Shown here piece by piece: positions 12,001 to 16,165 of a stretch of DNA of 17,124 bases. The notes below the pieces were generated by a model. The model was not told the DNA's origin and made no database searches. It worked only from the letters and a program-made list of their open reading frames with translations. Position 1 is the stretch's first letter. Each line of letters begins with the position of its first letter. The stretch lies in NCBI GenBank assembly GCA_002424095.1, contig DIPL01000003.1, positions 46,704-63,827 on the forward strand, read 5' to 3'. A program made the translations under genes and the position numbers. The DNA comes from Christensenella sp. UBA5489 (GTDB taxonomy: Bacteria > Bacillota > Clostridia > Christensenellales > UBA1242).

Positions 12001-12022
12001 GGAAAGTGGGTTAACTATTTAA
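1..12022 (+). CDS. Giant repeat surface protein, FN3-like domains plus C-terminal GLUG region (5' truncated by window)
   Basis: The frame is open from the left edge (first whole codon at 2) to TAA at 12020-12022, at least 4006 residues. Codons before the TTG at 47 read GSYNVRVKTAGSG, the closing strand of another domain, so the true start lies outside the window and the TTG is internal. About thirty-three domains of 85-110 residues follow one another, joined by linkers such as TRLATP, EKLEAP and ERLTAP. Many show the FN3-like pattern W-D-x-V-x-x-A-x-x-Y-x-I-x-I-x-G and a late strand AGEYxVxVxA. From about 10736 a GLUG-type beta-helix region takes over. The protein is rich in Asn, Glu, Thr and Ser and poor in Cys, as expected outside the cell. 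No LPXTG, SLH domain or C-terminal membrane helix is seen, so export and anchoring signals, if any, must be N-terminal. Inferred role: cell-surface or secreted adhesin or scaffold; ligand unknown. No frameshift was seen. Confidence 0.93.
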   Translation, partial: GSYNVRVKTAGSGRYLPSDYTKDETGEYIYLNFDIAASPNNFEYDKETSTLEWNANSNPDGTKYFVLLNDENMSGENGTTNCFFNLDFNAVGEYSVVVEALPADKAGYTPYSAQSEEISFTRLATPVLNFNNGILSWPAMGKEAYFELTLTSITNPQQPAQIFETEQNSYNFSFVNDVGNYTVSVRAIGNLANATFPLTSTENYSLDGIGAVIEFTKLATTGLQYNETNNTFSVLNSGGHNVVIIFTNVATGQKTQRTIVGGAGEIAFDMSDFELYSVEAKILVNVGENQIEGNLSECFCLASDQNAQLKRIQKIQAPEMTYNESGEISYIGFLGSADPLITYRLLKGGESVGVLNDNAFNLGNTAEVFTNSGTYEFKLTVDKEIQNQTIFLTGETALNVEKLEAPTGVALTQDSTADNLKIEIKDDTADASKINESKIFINGITTTILNSQQNDFAIRAVYSAITGYQTVNGIKTFFTSSDELNCSLERLTAPTGLTFDYTTKQFSWVNATAEKFAIYIDGTFNSETSETQFKYLAERAYTFSVYALPQAFAQIGEGESKFVASSPTTLEVYKSSSVSGLYFTLDETSGLVSVHWSAPTGLPAENNARYDVFVDDASVLGGSLLTQTTFEFSASEFDTAGEYVVGVKVKDSARSSGGEFFESEILNISLTRLSAISKINLVVNSEQTSGTISAVGYEVAKMKRLKVKLNDEIAEYHNGNSYVFSELNDGDILNLEISYGGIFDSVLGKYFLDSAPSDFTIRKLKALANINYDDGTFSWNTVNGDIYNGGVNAPFEFRYYTSAVGGGSPSAETATTELQATISDLTSDFEFWIYEASILSGQIFNSGETVYLNSSKVFFPVTAENQVSNLKMEYTTVNTVQKILLSWNFTALYPEISVPMFSLKILESENIVLEIPLTATEIYTGADNLYSYIIDLENFINEGDYTVSVVAYSNKTLLSASQEIIITKLEKANFVNINGFNVTFMKNETDEISLNGATSIQMTGGINHTIGTNWFEIVGGIGTGQTLTVNARVLAVAPENVANGHYFLDSEQAVFVFKRLESIQPTIDFNAQRIIWEQKENTDYYSLMVAAYGPPSFIDVTDNFISFDNPLLANLITEEGVYSILVKAMAGEQTVPSNPELNPQQIAIVSGDFSAYATLEKLRKIRNITISVNDNIEQRSVVVTWGNLQPEATLYDIWISQNSESLGTLALTVPAMAGGSTFFETSTLFAEAGDYYVSIVAKGSEALNSLPSEKVKIVRLGSVEQENINISTSSILEWNETVQIASGLLDCGYYIELLNENNEIKSTFEGEAGQYLLNNILNLSDNNWLNLYQGGDFYIKIKVKGNGSSIDARGGVTTLSSVSQTLSAYKLRTPMINFGGAVEKNYLTVHSNLDVGLFPDMIDFFLTVTRDGVTLKSNERLVNSLDGSVQIGTFIIPTEWQAGIYSFQAYTEVREAETLNILKSPIFQLQVEKMAIPQSVKIEATDPLDAEQSEVRISWDAVLGASFYIILIDGEEAGETAGTSWTTQDFLQEKIYKIEIKAMRPGAIPSLSSNAVFAVRLNSIESGSVNANMEVMWDAVSQSHNGFQYCILIENSNHEIIETIKNLPVDSTEYLSADFDESTWFDWLESYIGGNYFVKIIVQGNGSSQGTTDSTATLSSEPLMINAYKFLQPNISIDNNIMTITSVDSAALAEKMQIHYKISVGEVVKAEGIYSSVYTLPNEWEVGNYLIESYVTAKTDTLNYVKSNVAKLNIEKLAAATELEITAANPDDVTQKEVKIKWKASANAEFYDIYINKEKFSTYEPLEAEDYYEITSEQIMQDAGEYEVKIISRASNFIMSNYSDSVSALRLNPVSTAHMTSDINVVWTAPEQESAEFTYYSMLLDYAPDGEIQGESTKDLTSTNYAGFASNTWLSAFEGGTFGVALYVVGNGTSSAGMATLSSEIFAFSALKLYVPNIVISPDGLELEISNASELVPLPSELSISDISGLKFSIRFDTESGAFAKDKDNIDIDNFIYEDKFFYPEEWLSGNYYFSAFNFPTALDLVNVIPSLSSTKMAERLEAPQNLKFSRPALDAESLADYSSDAGTNPEFLHESTYFAFDSVENAETYTIQNGSYQAVGQTNNILISGELEWILDQYLNQTCTLKVLAAGSGGVYINSPYSTIEFSRLDNVGSFCVNQGKINWTTSAGAFAYLIKATDIEGTVRFWQSDGASEYSSFLNGIMDDGLQAGQISFNIKALGNLTGDSGDEAIILDSSYFSADSEFFKLEEPENFKSHFGFLSCDTVENAAAYSLSVSTADDTYIASFILDDYSDRMTSLNRTFIGYSSEFYNLLIPETLYKVRIQAISEDGSQIIYSGITEPINIKILTNANAVEDICLEFNPNGMLDQTLLQAKAAARSYGLIQIGEQRITTISTETEPYITEKTIRGTLRMPNEMSGLNVCFPLSSLGSSILVDDGGAEQFYYLNSAITKSQDFHVLGMPIIRNERGEIKWDIVEGADGYYVYINGALYGNDIYTLNQLNLPAEYGNNNENTPLDLKVIAVTNSLNSIFSPDGFMRYEIIAGDLVKEFLVDFRKLKTPQIFDIVDGALVFNNGLTALNAYDRNDIMPLLTSYSTIDDYNALMQYIEGLFISPLVLYSRYLGFDLPDFEFKFHNIQTGNDYYLIMNAENLLKITASQREKFLDLRTVVLNFTNIIVHELENRIDDLLEQGGQKEEIKKTNELIDLYQLLHASMQGIKIDMILDIHNKERTGWPSLDLVFSELESTVNIPGGDYTIKVRQIGNTCDEISSNFNNSLPIFLPKAVGNVEIVELNGDFLLLWNKVEIPLGYLYSPMDTDEDGIGEKYIIYGEDAEGKRYELLRTNGIPAATENRFQINLSELLENGILTSDIIKLFIVVAGDTGDVLAGISSEDIEIAILPEVSPNMSEGVLVWDSMPSVSAYEIIASATGYETLRFEITDTFWAGEELAPEVTYNISIRAIGSVYVGAGAEPSISCVLSGLPVQFRLSKLNEMNVSVNKYGIFNWDTVANAQGFSVEIKDTDFTYTKADGFDLQYESIYEGFHNYLFKALGTTGSINLNSETIYYINSNFNNNGIGLLAALLPQVELIWIEDGIIKFNPIPETQTEGFAGFEKVVGYRLLIDIVEDGIHFTTDVGNQTFKDEDDNICFDFSRHGSEGLYTIRVQAYIYYVNGTGTIFENAKTINLNDEQSYHRLLGAESYLIFEKIAAPSVVQIENGDVVWSEVEAANGYVVEVFTNTGTLVKRDTTAFASWWSDDALILPQQTYFVKVKTYAEGKVFSNYTTYCEYTLEEPTPISRLESFQEVVTTINTYTNEEGENFISFAYPSGGLDMGFNVKYRTTRDGEFSYVMVSDGNYGDIVTYLNETATINISKFSGEGEIAFMEYQIQSVPKGNSNYLKSHWSTIQEFSIPDAVESVYYDENTFEFFWEHVGSAYSYIVTDEIIGADDNCIAIFKYKIKSGQYVNENYYKERKLPGMTENVATISYLPSVVGYQHRVSVAVCLDTSAEFSLVSLFTQCEDLCDFDLFEIGIDKDILSADSSIYDTIDKNEIAQRLLNNAYGTALNPYLINNAEDFEKINLRLARYNYTYNYSVELLYEFEGQPVSILTNISESNPNYCFKQTVDLEDITQPIGIWTESGGTIKYSNFQNTYDGNNKLIEFNLTAPRTGLSLGLFLQLGNGAIVKNIRINAEIDFKAIGGSTFTYGAIAGRNDGGTITNCHVLSINVLRLVDSNNYGVNSLTFGGIVGDNKNGIVELCTTSSDIELILLLANSGDTIYAGGIAGRNSGTIKNSGNNALIDVAGRKSAYIGGVVGMNTGAILQVYNKAQVKGETLAINSTCNIGGIVGNNTGFGEIRNSYNLGNVSCGEKPWQTGVQIYLGGIVGSSESTAITNCYSAMSAVINDGALKAGTLAGRIQNSIPSSFGPKNIYINSGAIGSAENGGAMYFAVQVTENQLGNYANTLNTAAGSTIFENSPSYPRFIWESGLTI
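3773..6508 (+). repeat. Three-copy super-repeat, each copy three domains (A-B-C), about 290-320 residues
   Basis: Three consecutive blocks begin at 3773, 4676 and 5546. Domain A of each contains GNGSS or GNGTS (codons from 4034, 4931 and 5789) followed by a TLSS motif. The first two copies share the identical 13-mer actctttcaagtg at 4073 and 4970. Domain B opens with AYKL, AYKF or ALKL and carries P-x-E-W-x-x-G-x-Y (from 4310, 5162 and 6071). Domain C opens with EKMAIP, EKLAAA or ERLEAP; in copies 1 and 2 this leads into a long first strand (SVKIEATDP, ELEITAANP) and a Trp strand (VRISWDAV, VKIKWKAS). Copy 3 C is more diverged. The order A-B-C is kept in all three, so the unit of duplication was a three-domain block. 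Earlier blocks from about 2009 and 2900 keep a similar period (891, then 873 bases) but are less alike. Confidence 0.75.
7802..8290 (+). other. Helical insertion of about 160 residues within one FN3-like domain
   Basis: A domain begins normally with the linker FRKLKTP and the strand GALVFNNG (about 7724-7790). Its expected continuation, GDYTIKVRQIG, only appears at about 8318. Between them lies a stretch without the beta-sandwich pattern. It is rich in Leu, Ile, Glu and Lys with heptad-like runs, for example LRTVVLNFTNIIVHELENRI and a following GQKEEIKKTNELIDLYQLL segment, and should form several alpha helices. Reading frame and base composition continue unchanged. This looks like a functional module inserted in a loop of one domain, but I recognise no family. 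It could be a protruding binding domain or a coiled-coil interface. Confidence 0.6.
8504..8530 (+). other. DxDxDG calcium-loop-like motif in the giant protein
   Basis: The residues DTDEDGIGE match the Asp-x-Asp-x-Asp-Gly-Ile-Gly-acidic pattern of thrombospondin type-3, dockerin and EF-hand-like calcium loops. They sit in an early loop of the FN3-like domain that follows the helical insertion, between the Trp-containing strand LLLWNKV and the strand EKYIIYG. I noticed only this one clear copy. Calcium binding is inferred from the pattern alone; a single isolated loop may simply stabilise the local fold. Confidence 0.45.
10736..12010 (+). repeat. C-terminal GLUG-type repeat region, seven GGIxG units
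   Basis: The region opens with the GLUG lead-in: GTALNPYLI followed by NAEDFEKINL, then CFKQTVDLEDITQPIG, then a YDGNNKLIEFNL segment and GLSLGLF. Seven glycine turns follow: AIAGRN (11168), GGIVGDN (11282), GGIAGRN (11390), GGVVGMN (11480), GGIVGNN (11579), GGIVGSS (11690) and GTLAGR (11780), spaced 90-114 bases. Each is trailed by a G-x-I-x-N-C/S-Y-like strand. The last residues, SPSYPRFIWESGLTI, resemble the YPxLxW ending often seen after such repeats. GLUG repeats occur in secreted and wall-bound proteins of Gram-positive bacteria and are expected to fold as a right-handed beta-helix. Here they cap the FN3-like stalk at the extreme C-terminus. Confidence 0.8.
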
Positions 12023-12068
12023 TCTTTGAGTCCTTTACTTTAAAATGCTTTAACTTTTTAATTTTAGA

Positions 12069-12221
12069 ATGACAGATAAAGAAATGGATGAATTTATTGA
12101 TGCTAGAAAATTCTTGCCTATAATAAATGTGAAAATTATGGTAGTAATTATTATTGATAACCTTTTTATGTGTGGAGATTATGGTGAGATAATGAGCGGT
12201 GATGGGAATGATTTAGAATAA
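12069..12221 (+). CDS. Doubtful small ORF, 50 residues, possibly a gene remnant
   Basis: An ATG at 12069 opens 50 codons ending in TAA at 12219-12221. The product starts with an acidic helix-like stretch (MTDKEMDEFIDARKFLPI), has a hydrophobic centre (VKIMVVIIIDNLF) and ends in an acidic, glycine-rich tail (CGDYGEIMSGDGNDLE). There is no Shine-Dalgarno sequence upstream, whereas pheS, pheT and the permease all have one, and no other in-frame start exists between the preceding TAA (12051-12053) and this ATG. I do not recognise a family. It could be chance, a leaderless small protein, or the tail of a decayed gene. Confidence 0.25.
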   Translation: MTDKEMDEFIDARKFLPIINVKIMVVIIIDNLFMCGDYGEIMSGDGNDLE

Positions 12222-12325
12222 AGGCACTTTCTAGATTAATTTAGTCGCCATTTTCCGCCTATTAAAAGTTTTAAACTAAAAGAATTTTGTGCTGTTTTAT
12301 ATTACTAAAAGCAGCAGTTGATTTT

Positions 12326-12336
12326 ATGCTAAGCAT
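12326..12336. promoter_or_regulatory. Short palindrome upstream of the pheS promoter
   Basis: ATGCT-A-AGCAT is a perfect 5+1+5 inverted repeat ending 16 bases before the -35 hexamer. The one-base centre rules out a stable RNA hairpin, so if functional it would be a protein-binding site. At this size it could arise by chance in AT-rich DNA. Confidence 0.15.
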
Positions 12337-12352
12337 TTTGTAAGGCAAATGA

Positions 12353-12381
12353 TTGACTTTTTTTAAAGTCATTGCTATTAT
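12353..12381 (+). promoter_or_regulatory. Extended -10 sigma-A-type promoter for pheST
   Basis: TTGACT (12353-12358) and TATTAT (12376-12381) are separated by exactly 17 bases, and TGC directly before the -10 hexamer supplies the TGn extended -10 element. Transcription would start near 12388, leaving a leader of about 113 bases before pheS. The -35 overlaps an inverted repeat (GACTTT-TTTT-AAAGTC, 12355-12370) that lacks a following T-run. Start site inferred, not measured. Confidence 0.65.
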
Positions 12382-12441
12382 TAATTCAAGAATTTGCCAC
12401 TTAAAACAAAACAAAACTTAAATAACATTTCAATATTTTAA

Positions 12442-12471
12442 AAGCGGTTGTCGCTTCGTATTTAATACGAA
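12442..12471 (+). promoter_or_regulatory. Two overlapping small hairpins in the pheST leader
   Basis: AAGCG (12442-12446) pairs with CGCTT (12452-12456), and TTCGTAT (12455-12461) pairs with ATACGAA (12465-12471). The two stems share the TT at 12455-12456, so both cannot form fully at once. They end about 18 bases before the GGAG Shine-Dalgarno of pheS (12490-12493). Position suggests a role in message stability or translation, but neither is an intrinsic terminator and no T-box or Phe-codon leader peptide accompanies them. Confidence 0.25.
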
Positions 12472-12500
12472 ATTGAAAAATTTTTAAACGGAGATGATTT

Positions 12501-13535
12501 ATGAAAGAAAGATTGAATTCAATCCTTTCAGATGGGAAAATAAAAATTGAAAAAGCGAAAACTTTGGCAGAATTGCAAGATGTGAAAGCGTCTCTTTTAA
12601 GCAAACAAGGCTCGCTTGCGGAAATATTTAAAGAAATACCTAAACTTGATATGTCGGTGCGTCCAGAAATTGGGCAAATGGCATATAAACTCAAAGAACA
12701 ATTGACTTCTTTGATTGATTCACGCAGAGAAGAAATTCAACTTAAATCATCTGAAATAAAAGATTTTGATTTCACCGTGCCGGGCTTGCAACCGTCTGCT
12801 GGGGCGTTGCATCCTATAACGCAAATGTGCTACGATTTAGATGATGCTTTTCGTTCAATGGGCTTTGAAATTTATCAAGAAAAAGAAATAACAAGCGAAC
12901 TTTATGCTTTTGATAAACTTAATTTTCCGCCTGAACATCCTGCACGTGATAGTATGGACACTTATTGGCTGGAAGGGTATGATAGCGGAAAGCCCGAAGA
13001 AAAAATTTGCTTGCGTCCGCATCTTACTGGTGCAAGTGTTCGCTATCTCCAAACTCATAAGCCACCTTTCCGTTTCGTATATCCGGGGAGAGTTTACCGC
13101 AACGAATCAACTGATGCAAGACACGAGCGAGCGTTTTTTCAATATGAAGCAATGATTGTAGACACTGATATAACTTTTTCTGCTGGAAAAATAATGGTTG
13201 AAGGTATTTTATCAAAAGTGTTCGGACGCAAGGTTTCGACAAGAATGCGTGTTGGCTTTTTCCCGTTTGTCGAACCTGGTTTTGAAATTGATATGAATTG
13301 TTTAGTATGTGGCGGAACTGGTTGCAGTGTTTGCAAAAATGTTGGCTGGATTGAAATTATGCCAGGAGGAATGCCTCATCCAAATGTTTTGCGTGCAGGC
13401 GGGCTTGACCCTGCGAAATATACAGGATTTTATATAAATATAGGGCTTGACCGCCTTGTTATGATGCGTTATGGAGTGGACGATGTAAGATTGTTTCACA
13501 GTAGCGACCTTAGATTTTTAAAGCAATTCAATTAG
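12501..13535 (+). CDS. pheS: Phenylalanine--tRNA ligase alpha subunit
   Basis: PheS, with PheT, charges tRNA-Phe with phenylalanine in the cytoplasm as an (alpha-beta)2 enzyme. The 344 residues show an N-terminal charged coiled coil (about 1-85), motif 1 around HPIT (104-107), HPARD (146-150), motif 2 around GRVYRNES (196-203) with HERAFFQYE (208-216), FPFVEPG (254-260), and motif 3 GLDRLVMMRYG (315-325) ending DLRFLKQF. Cys267, 270, 275 and 278 form the CxxC-x4-CxxC pattern found in Gram-positive PheS and may bind zinc. The start is fixed by GGAG at 12490-12493, seven bases upstream. Unusual features: the family motif GFAFGxG reads GFYINIG, placing Tyr311 at the position of E. coli Ala294, and the THTSPxQ motif reads PHLTGAS. 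His174, Gln214 and Glu216, which match T. thermophilus His178, Gln218 and Glu220, are kept. Length is normal for the family. It forms an operon with pheT. Confidence 0.97.
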   Translation: MKERLNSILSDGKIKIEKAKTLAELQDVKASLLSKQGSLAEIFKEIPKLDMSVRPEIGQMAYKLKEQLTSLIDSRREEIQLKSSEIKDFDFTVPGLQPSAGALHPITQMCYDLDDAFRSMGFEIYQEKEITSELYAFDKLNFPPEHPARDSMDTYWLEGYDSGKPEEKICLRPHLTGASVRYLQTHKPPFRFVYPGRVYRNESTDARHERAFFQYEAMIVDTDITFSAGKIMVEGILSKVFGRKVSTRMRVGFFPFVEPGFEIDMNCLVCGGTGCSVCKNVGWIEIMPGGMPHPNVLRAGGLDPAKYTGFYINIGLDRLVMMRYGVDDVRLFHSSDLRFLKQFN

Positions 13536-13544
13536 GAGAATAGA

Positions 13545-15977
13545 ATGAAATTATCACTAAACTGGATAAAAGATTATGTTGATATACCGTCGGATTTGGA
13601 ATTATCTCGTATTGCCTATGATTTGACTATGTCTACGGTGGAAGTGGAAGATATAATTGAACTTGGCAAAAAGTTTGATAAAATGCTTGTCGGAGTTATA
13701 AAAGAAGTTGTTCCGCATCCAAATGCAGACAAACTTAGAATTTGCAAAACTGATATAGGTGGCGGAGATATTCGAGATATTGTTTGTGGCGGAAGTAATT
13801 TAGAAAAAGATATGAAAGTCGCTGTTGCTTGTCCCGGAGCAGTTGTTCGTTGGCACGGTGAAGGCGAACCTGTTGAAATTAAAAAAGCAAAATTGCGTGG
13901 CGTTGAAAGTTATGGAATGATTTGTGCACCATCAGAAATAGGTTTGTTTGAATTATTTTCTTTCGTAGATGAATCCGAAATCCTTGACCTTTCCGAATTT
14001 TCTGCAAAAGCGGGAACACCCTTAGCGGATGCTTTGGGGCTGAATGATGTCATATTTGAAATTGATAATAAATCTCTTACAAACCGTCCTGACCTTTGGG
14101 GACATTATGGAATTGCACGTGAACTTTCAGCGATATATAATCTTCCGCTTAAAGAATTTACTCCGTTTGAAGTTCCTACTGTTCCAAAACTAAAAATTGA
14201 AGTGGAAAACTCGTCGCTTTGTCCACGATATATAGGCGTGGAAATTGAAGGACTTACGGCAAAGACTTCACCTTTTGAACTGCAAAGTCGTATATGGCGA
14301 GTGGGAATGCGCCCAATAAACACAATTGTAGATATAACTAATTATTTATTACTTGCAACTGGACAACCAACGCACGCATTTGATTTTAACAGTGTTAAGG
14401 GAAATATAAATGTGCGGAACGCAAAAAAATCAGAAAAACTTTTGCTTTTAAACGGCAAAGAGTTGACTCTTTCAACGAGCGATTTAGTTATTGCCGATGA
14501 TGAGCGGTTGCTTAGTTTAGCAGGAATAATGGGCGGAGAAGAAGTTACCGTTTTAAATCAAACAGATAAAATTATTCTTGAAATTGCAAATTTTGAACCG
14601 TATACAATCAGACGCACGATTTCGAAATATGACTTGCGAACAGAATCAGGAATAAGATACGAAAAAGGAATTGACCCTGAAAGATGCGATATTGCACTTT
14701 CTCTTGCAATGGAAATGCTTTCTGAACTTTTTCCGCAAATGAAAATAACAGGCTTTTGCGATAAGCATTCAAAATCTCTTGAAAAGAAAAAAATCAGGGT
14801 TTCGCTTGATTGGCTTGAAAAACGACTTGGAAAACGTATTCCAAATAGTGAAATTACAAACAAACTTGAACGACTGGGATTTGAAATTAAAGTTGAAAAA
14901 GATATTATGAATATTACCGTGCCAACGTGGCGTTCAACGGGCGATGTTTCTTTAATGGATGATATTCTTGAAGAAGTTGCGAGAATGCATGGCTTTGAGA
15001 ATTTTGAGTCTATGCCGATAACGACGACTTTTGAAAAAATCATAAATCAACCTGAAATTGATTTAGAGCGAAAAATTCGAGAATATCTTGCGTTTAGATG
15101 CGGTATGAATGAAATTTTCACTTATCCGTGGACAGATGAAGAATATATAAAGGCAATTTTTTCGAATATAAATGGAATGCTTTCTCTTTCTGCTCCGCCA
15201 TCTCCAAACGAAAAATATATTCGCTCATCTCTTTTGCCGGGATTGATTAAAGCAACGGCGGAAAATCTCCGATACTTCAATGAATTTAAAATATTTGAAT
15301 CTGCCCAGGTGTTTTTTAATGAATTTTCGAAATCTCCGTATGATGAAAAAGAATTATTGCCAAAGCATTGCAGAAATGTTGCAGGTGCATTTGTTGGTAG
15401 TTTTGAAAATATTGACTATTCATTCAGGATGGCAAAGGGAGTAATCAGCGAATTGCCGACATATGTCCACGCAGAACCATTGACTTTTGAAAAAAATGAA
15501 AAGCCAATTTGGGCGGATAATGATATATGGTTAAACATTATTCAAAACGGAAATCACATAGGAGATTTTGCTCTTTTGTCGAGAAAAGTGGCACTTGATT
15601 GTGGCATAAAAAATAGTGCAGTTTTTGTTTTTGAAATGAATATTGATTTGTTAAAGCTTTATCCTTCTCGAACAAATAAGTTCGTTCAGTTGCCTGAGTA
15701 TCCGTTGACTAGCCGTGATTTATCTTTGTTATTCGATTTATCTGTTAAGTGGAAAGATATTCTTGAAGTGATAAAGAAAAAACATGACGATTTATTGCAA
15801 GATATAATTTATGTTGGCGAATATAAGGGAAAGCAAATTTCAGATGATAAAAAATCCGTAACGTTTAAACTTGTAATTGGTTCACTTAAAAAGACATTGA
15901 CTTCACAAGAAATTGATAATTGCGTAAATAACATTGTGAAACGTTTAGAAAAAAATCTCAACGCAAAATTCCGTTGA
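13545..15977 (+). CDS. pheT: Phenylalanine--tRNA ligase beta subunit
   Basis: PheT is the structural, tRNA-binding and editing subunit of phenylalanyl-tRNA synthetase. Its 810 residues match the usual bacterial length of about 800. In order: an N-terminal MKLSLNWIKDYV segment; an OB-fold tRNA-binding domain (about 45-150, with HPNADKLRIC at 58-67); the B3/4 editing domain (about 210-390) with GQPTHAFD at 273-280, AGIMGGEE at 326-333 and TESGIRYEKGIDPE at 366-379; a B5 domain (about 414-485); a catalytic-like core lacking active-site motifs (about 500-700); and an FDX-ACB anticodon-binding domain (about 708-810, with LPEYPLTSRDLSLLF). The editing hallmarks look intact, so hydrolysis of mischarged Tyr-tRNA-Phe is expected. 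AGGAG at 13534-13538 overlaps the pheS stop and lies six bases before the ATG, which points to translational coupling. The gene ends in TGA, confirming the standard code. Confidence 0.97.
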   Translation: MKLSLNWIKDYVDIPSDLELSRIAYDLTMSTVEVEDIIELGKKFDKMLVGVIKEVVPHPNADKLRICKTDIGGGDIRDIVCGGSNLEKDMKVAVACPGAVVRWHGEGEPVEIKKAKLRGVESYGMICAPSEIGLFELFSFVDESEILDLSEFSAKAGTPLADALGLNDVIFEIDNKSLTNRPDLWGHYGIARELSAIYNLPLKEFTPFEVPTVPKLKIEVENSSLCPRYIGVEIEGLTAKTSPFELQSRIWRVGMRPINTIVDITNYLLLATGQPTHAFDFNSVKGNINVRNAKKSEKLLLLNGKELTLSTSDLVIADDERLLSLAGIMGGEEVTVLNQTDKIILEIANFEPYTIRRTISKYDLRTESGIRYEKGIDPERCDIALSLAMEMLSELFPQMKITGFCDKHSKSLEKKKIRVSLDWLEKRLGKRIPNSEITNKLERLGFEIKVEKDIMNITVPTWRSTGDVSLMDDILEEVARMHGFENFESMPITTTFEKIINQPEIDLERKIREYLAFRCGMNEIFTYPWTDEEYIKAIFSNINGMLSLSAPPSPNEKYIRSSLLPGLIKATAENLRYFNEFKIFESAQVFFNEFSKSPYDEKELLPKHCRNVAGAFVGSFENIDYSFRMAKGVISELPTYVHAEPLTFEKNEKPIWADNDIWLNIIQNGNHIGDFALLSRKVALDCGIKNSAVFVFEMNIDLLKLYPSRTNKFVQLPEYPLTSRDLSLLFDLSVKWKDILEVIKKKHDDLLQDIIYVGEYKGKQISDDKKSVTFKLVIGSLKKTLTSQEIDNCVNNIVKRLEKNLNAKFR

Positions 15978-16086
15978 TTTTAAAATTGTTGTTTAAAAAG
16001 AAATTTTTTTCAATCAGTTCCAATTGCAGTGTCCATATTTGTAATTTAACAAGAGTATTATTTTTTAATTTTCCAATTTCATTTAT

Positions 16087-16136
16087 AAAAAAAGTGTCAT
16101 AGAAGTTACTGCAAAGTTTCACTAGACACTTTTTTT
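16087..16136. terminator. Bidirectional intrinsic terminator between pheT and the convergent ABC operon
   Basis: AAAAAAAGTGTC (16087-16098) and GACACTTTTTTT (16125-16136) are perfect 12-base complements around a 26-base loop. Read left to right the stem ends in a T-run, and read right to left it also ends in a T-run, so it can stop transcripts from both pheST and the minus-strand permease gene. The G/C part is only five base pairs and the loop is long, so efficiency is uncertain. Confidence 0.8.
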
Positions 16137-16165
16137 ATTATATTTTTAATTCGCGTTTTAATATT

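Larger units (their letters stand above)
12023..12500. other. Intergenic region between the giant gene and pheS
   Basis: This 478-base gap contains a doubtful 50-codon ORF (12069-12221), a palindrome ATGCT-A-AGCAT at 12326-12336, a strong promoter-like element (12353-12381) and a leader with two small hairpins (12442-12471). I see no tRNA, no T-box core and no hairpin followed by a T-run that would terminate the giant gene's transcript. Confidence 0.7.

Noticed and set aside
1..12022. Frequent aagcgga and ggcgaa words as DNA-uptake or recombination signals
   Set aside because: They coincide with in-frame codon pairs for common residues (Ser-Gly, Ser-Glu, Gly-Glu) and are confined to the coding frame, so codon use explains them.
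12355..12370. GACTTT-TTTT-AAAGTC inverted repeat as terminator of the giant gene
   Set aside because: The stem is AT-rich and not followed by a T-run, and it overlaps the -35 of a better-supported promoter.
12222..12500. T-box riboswitch ahead of pheS
   Set aside because: No conserved T-box core sequence, no specifier stem that I can draw and no terminator/antiterminator pair; the leader after the likely promoter is too short.
14558..15043. 161-codon minus-strand ORF inside pheT
   Set aside because: It lies wholly within the well-supported pheT frame in antisense, is Ser/Ile-rich as expected of a shadow of AT-rich coding DNA, and shows no family motif or ribosome binding site.
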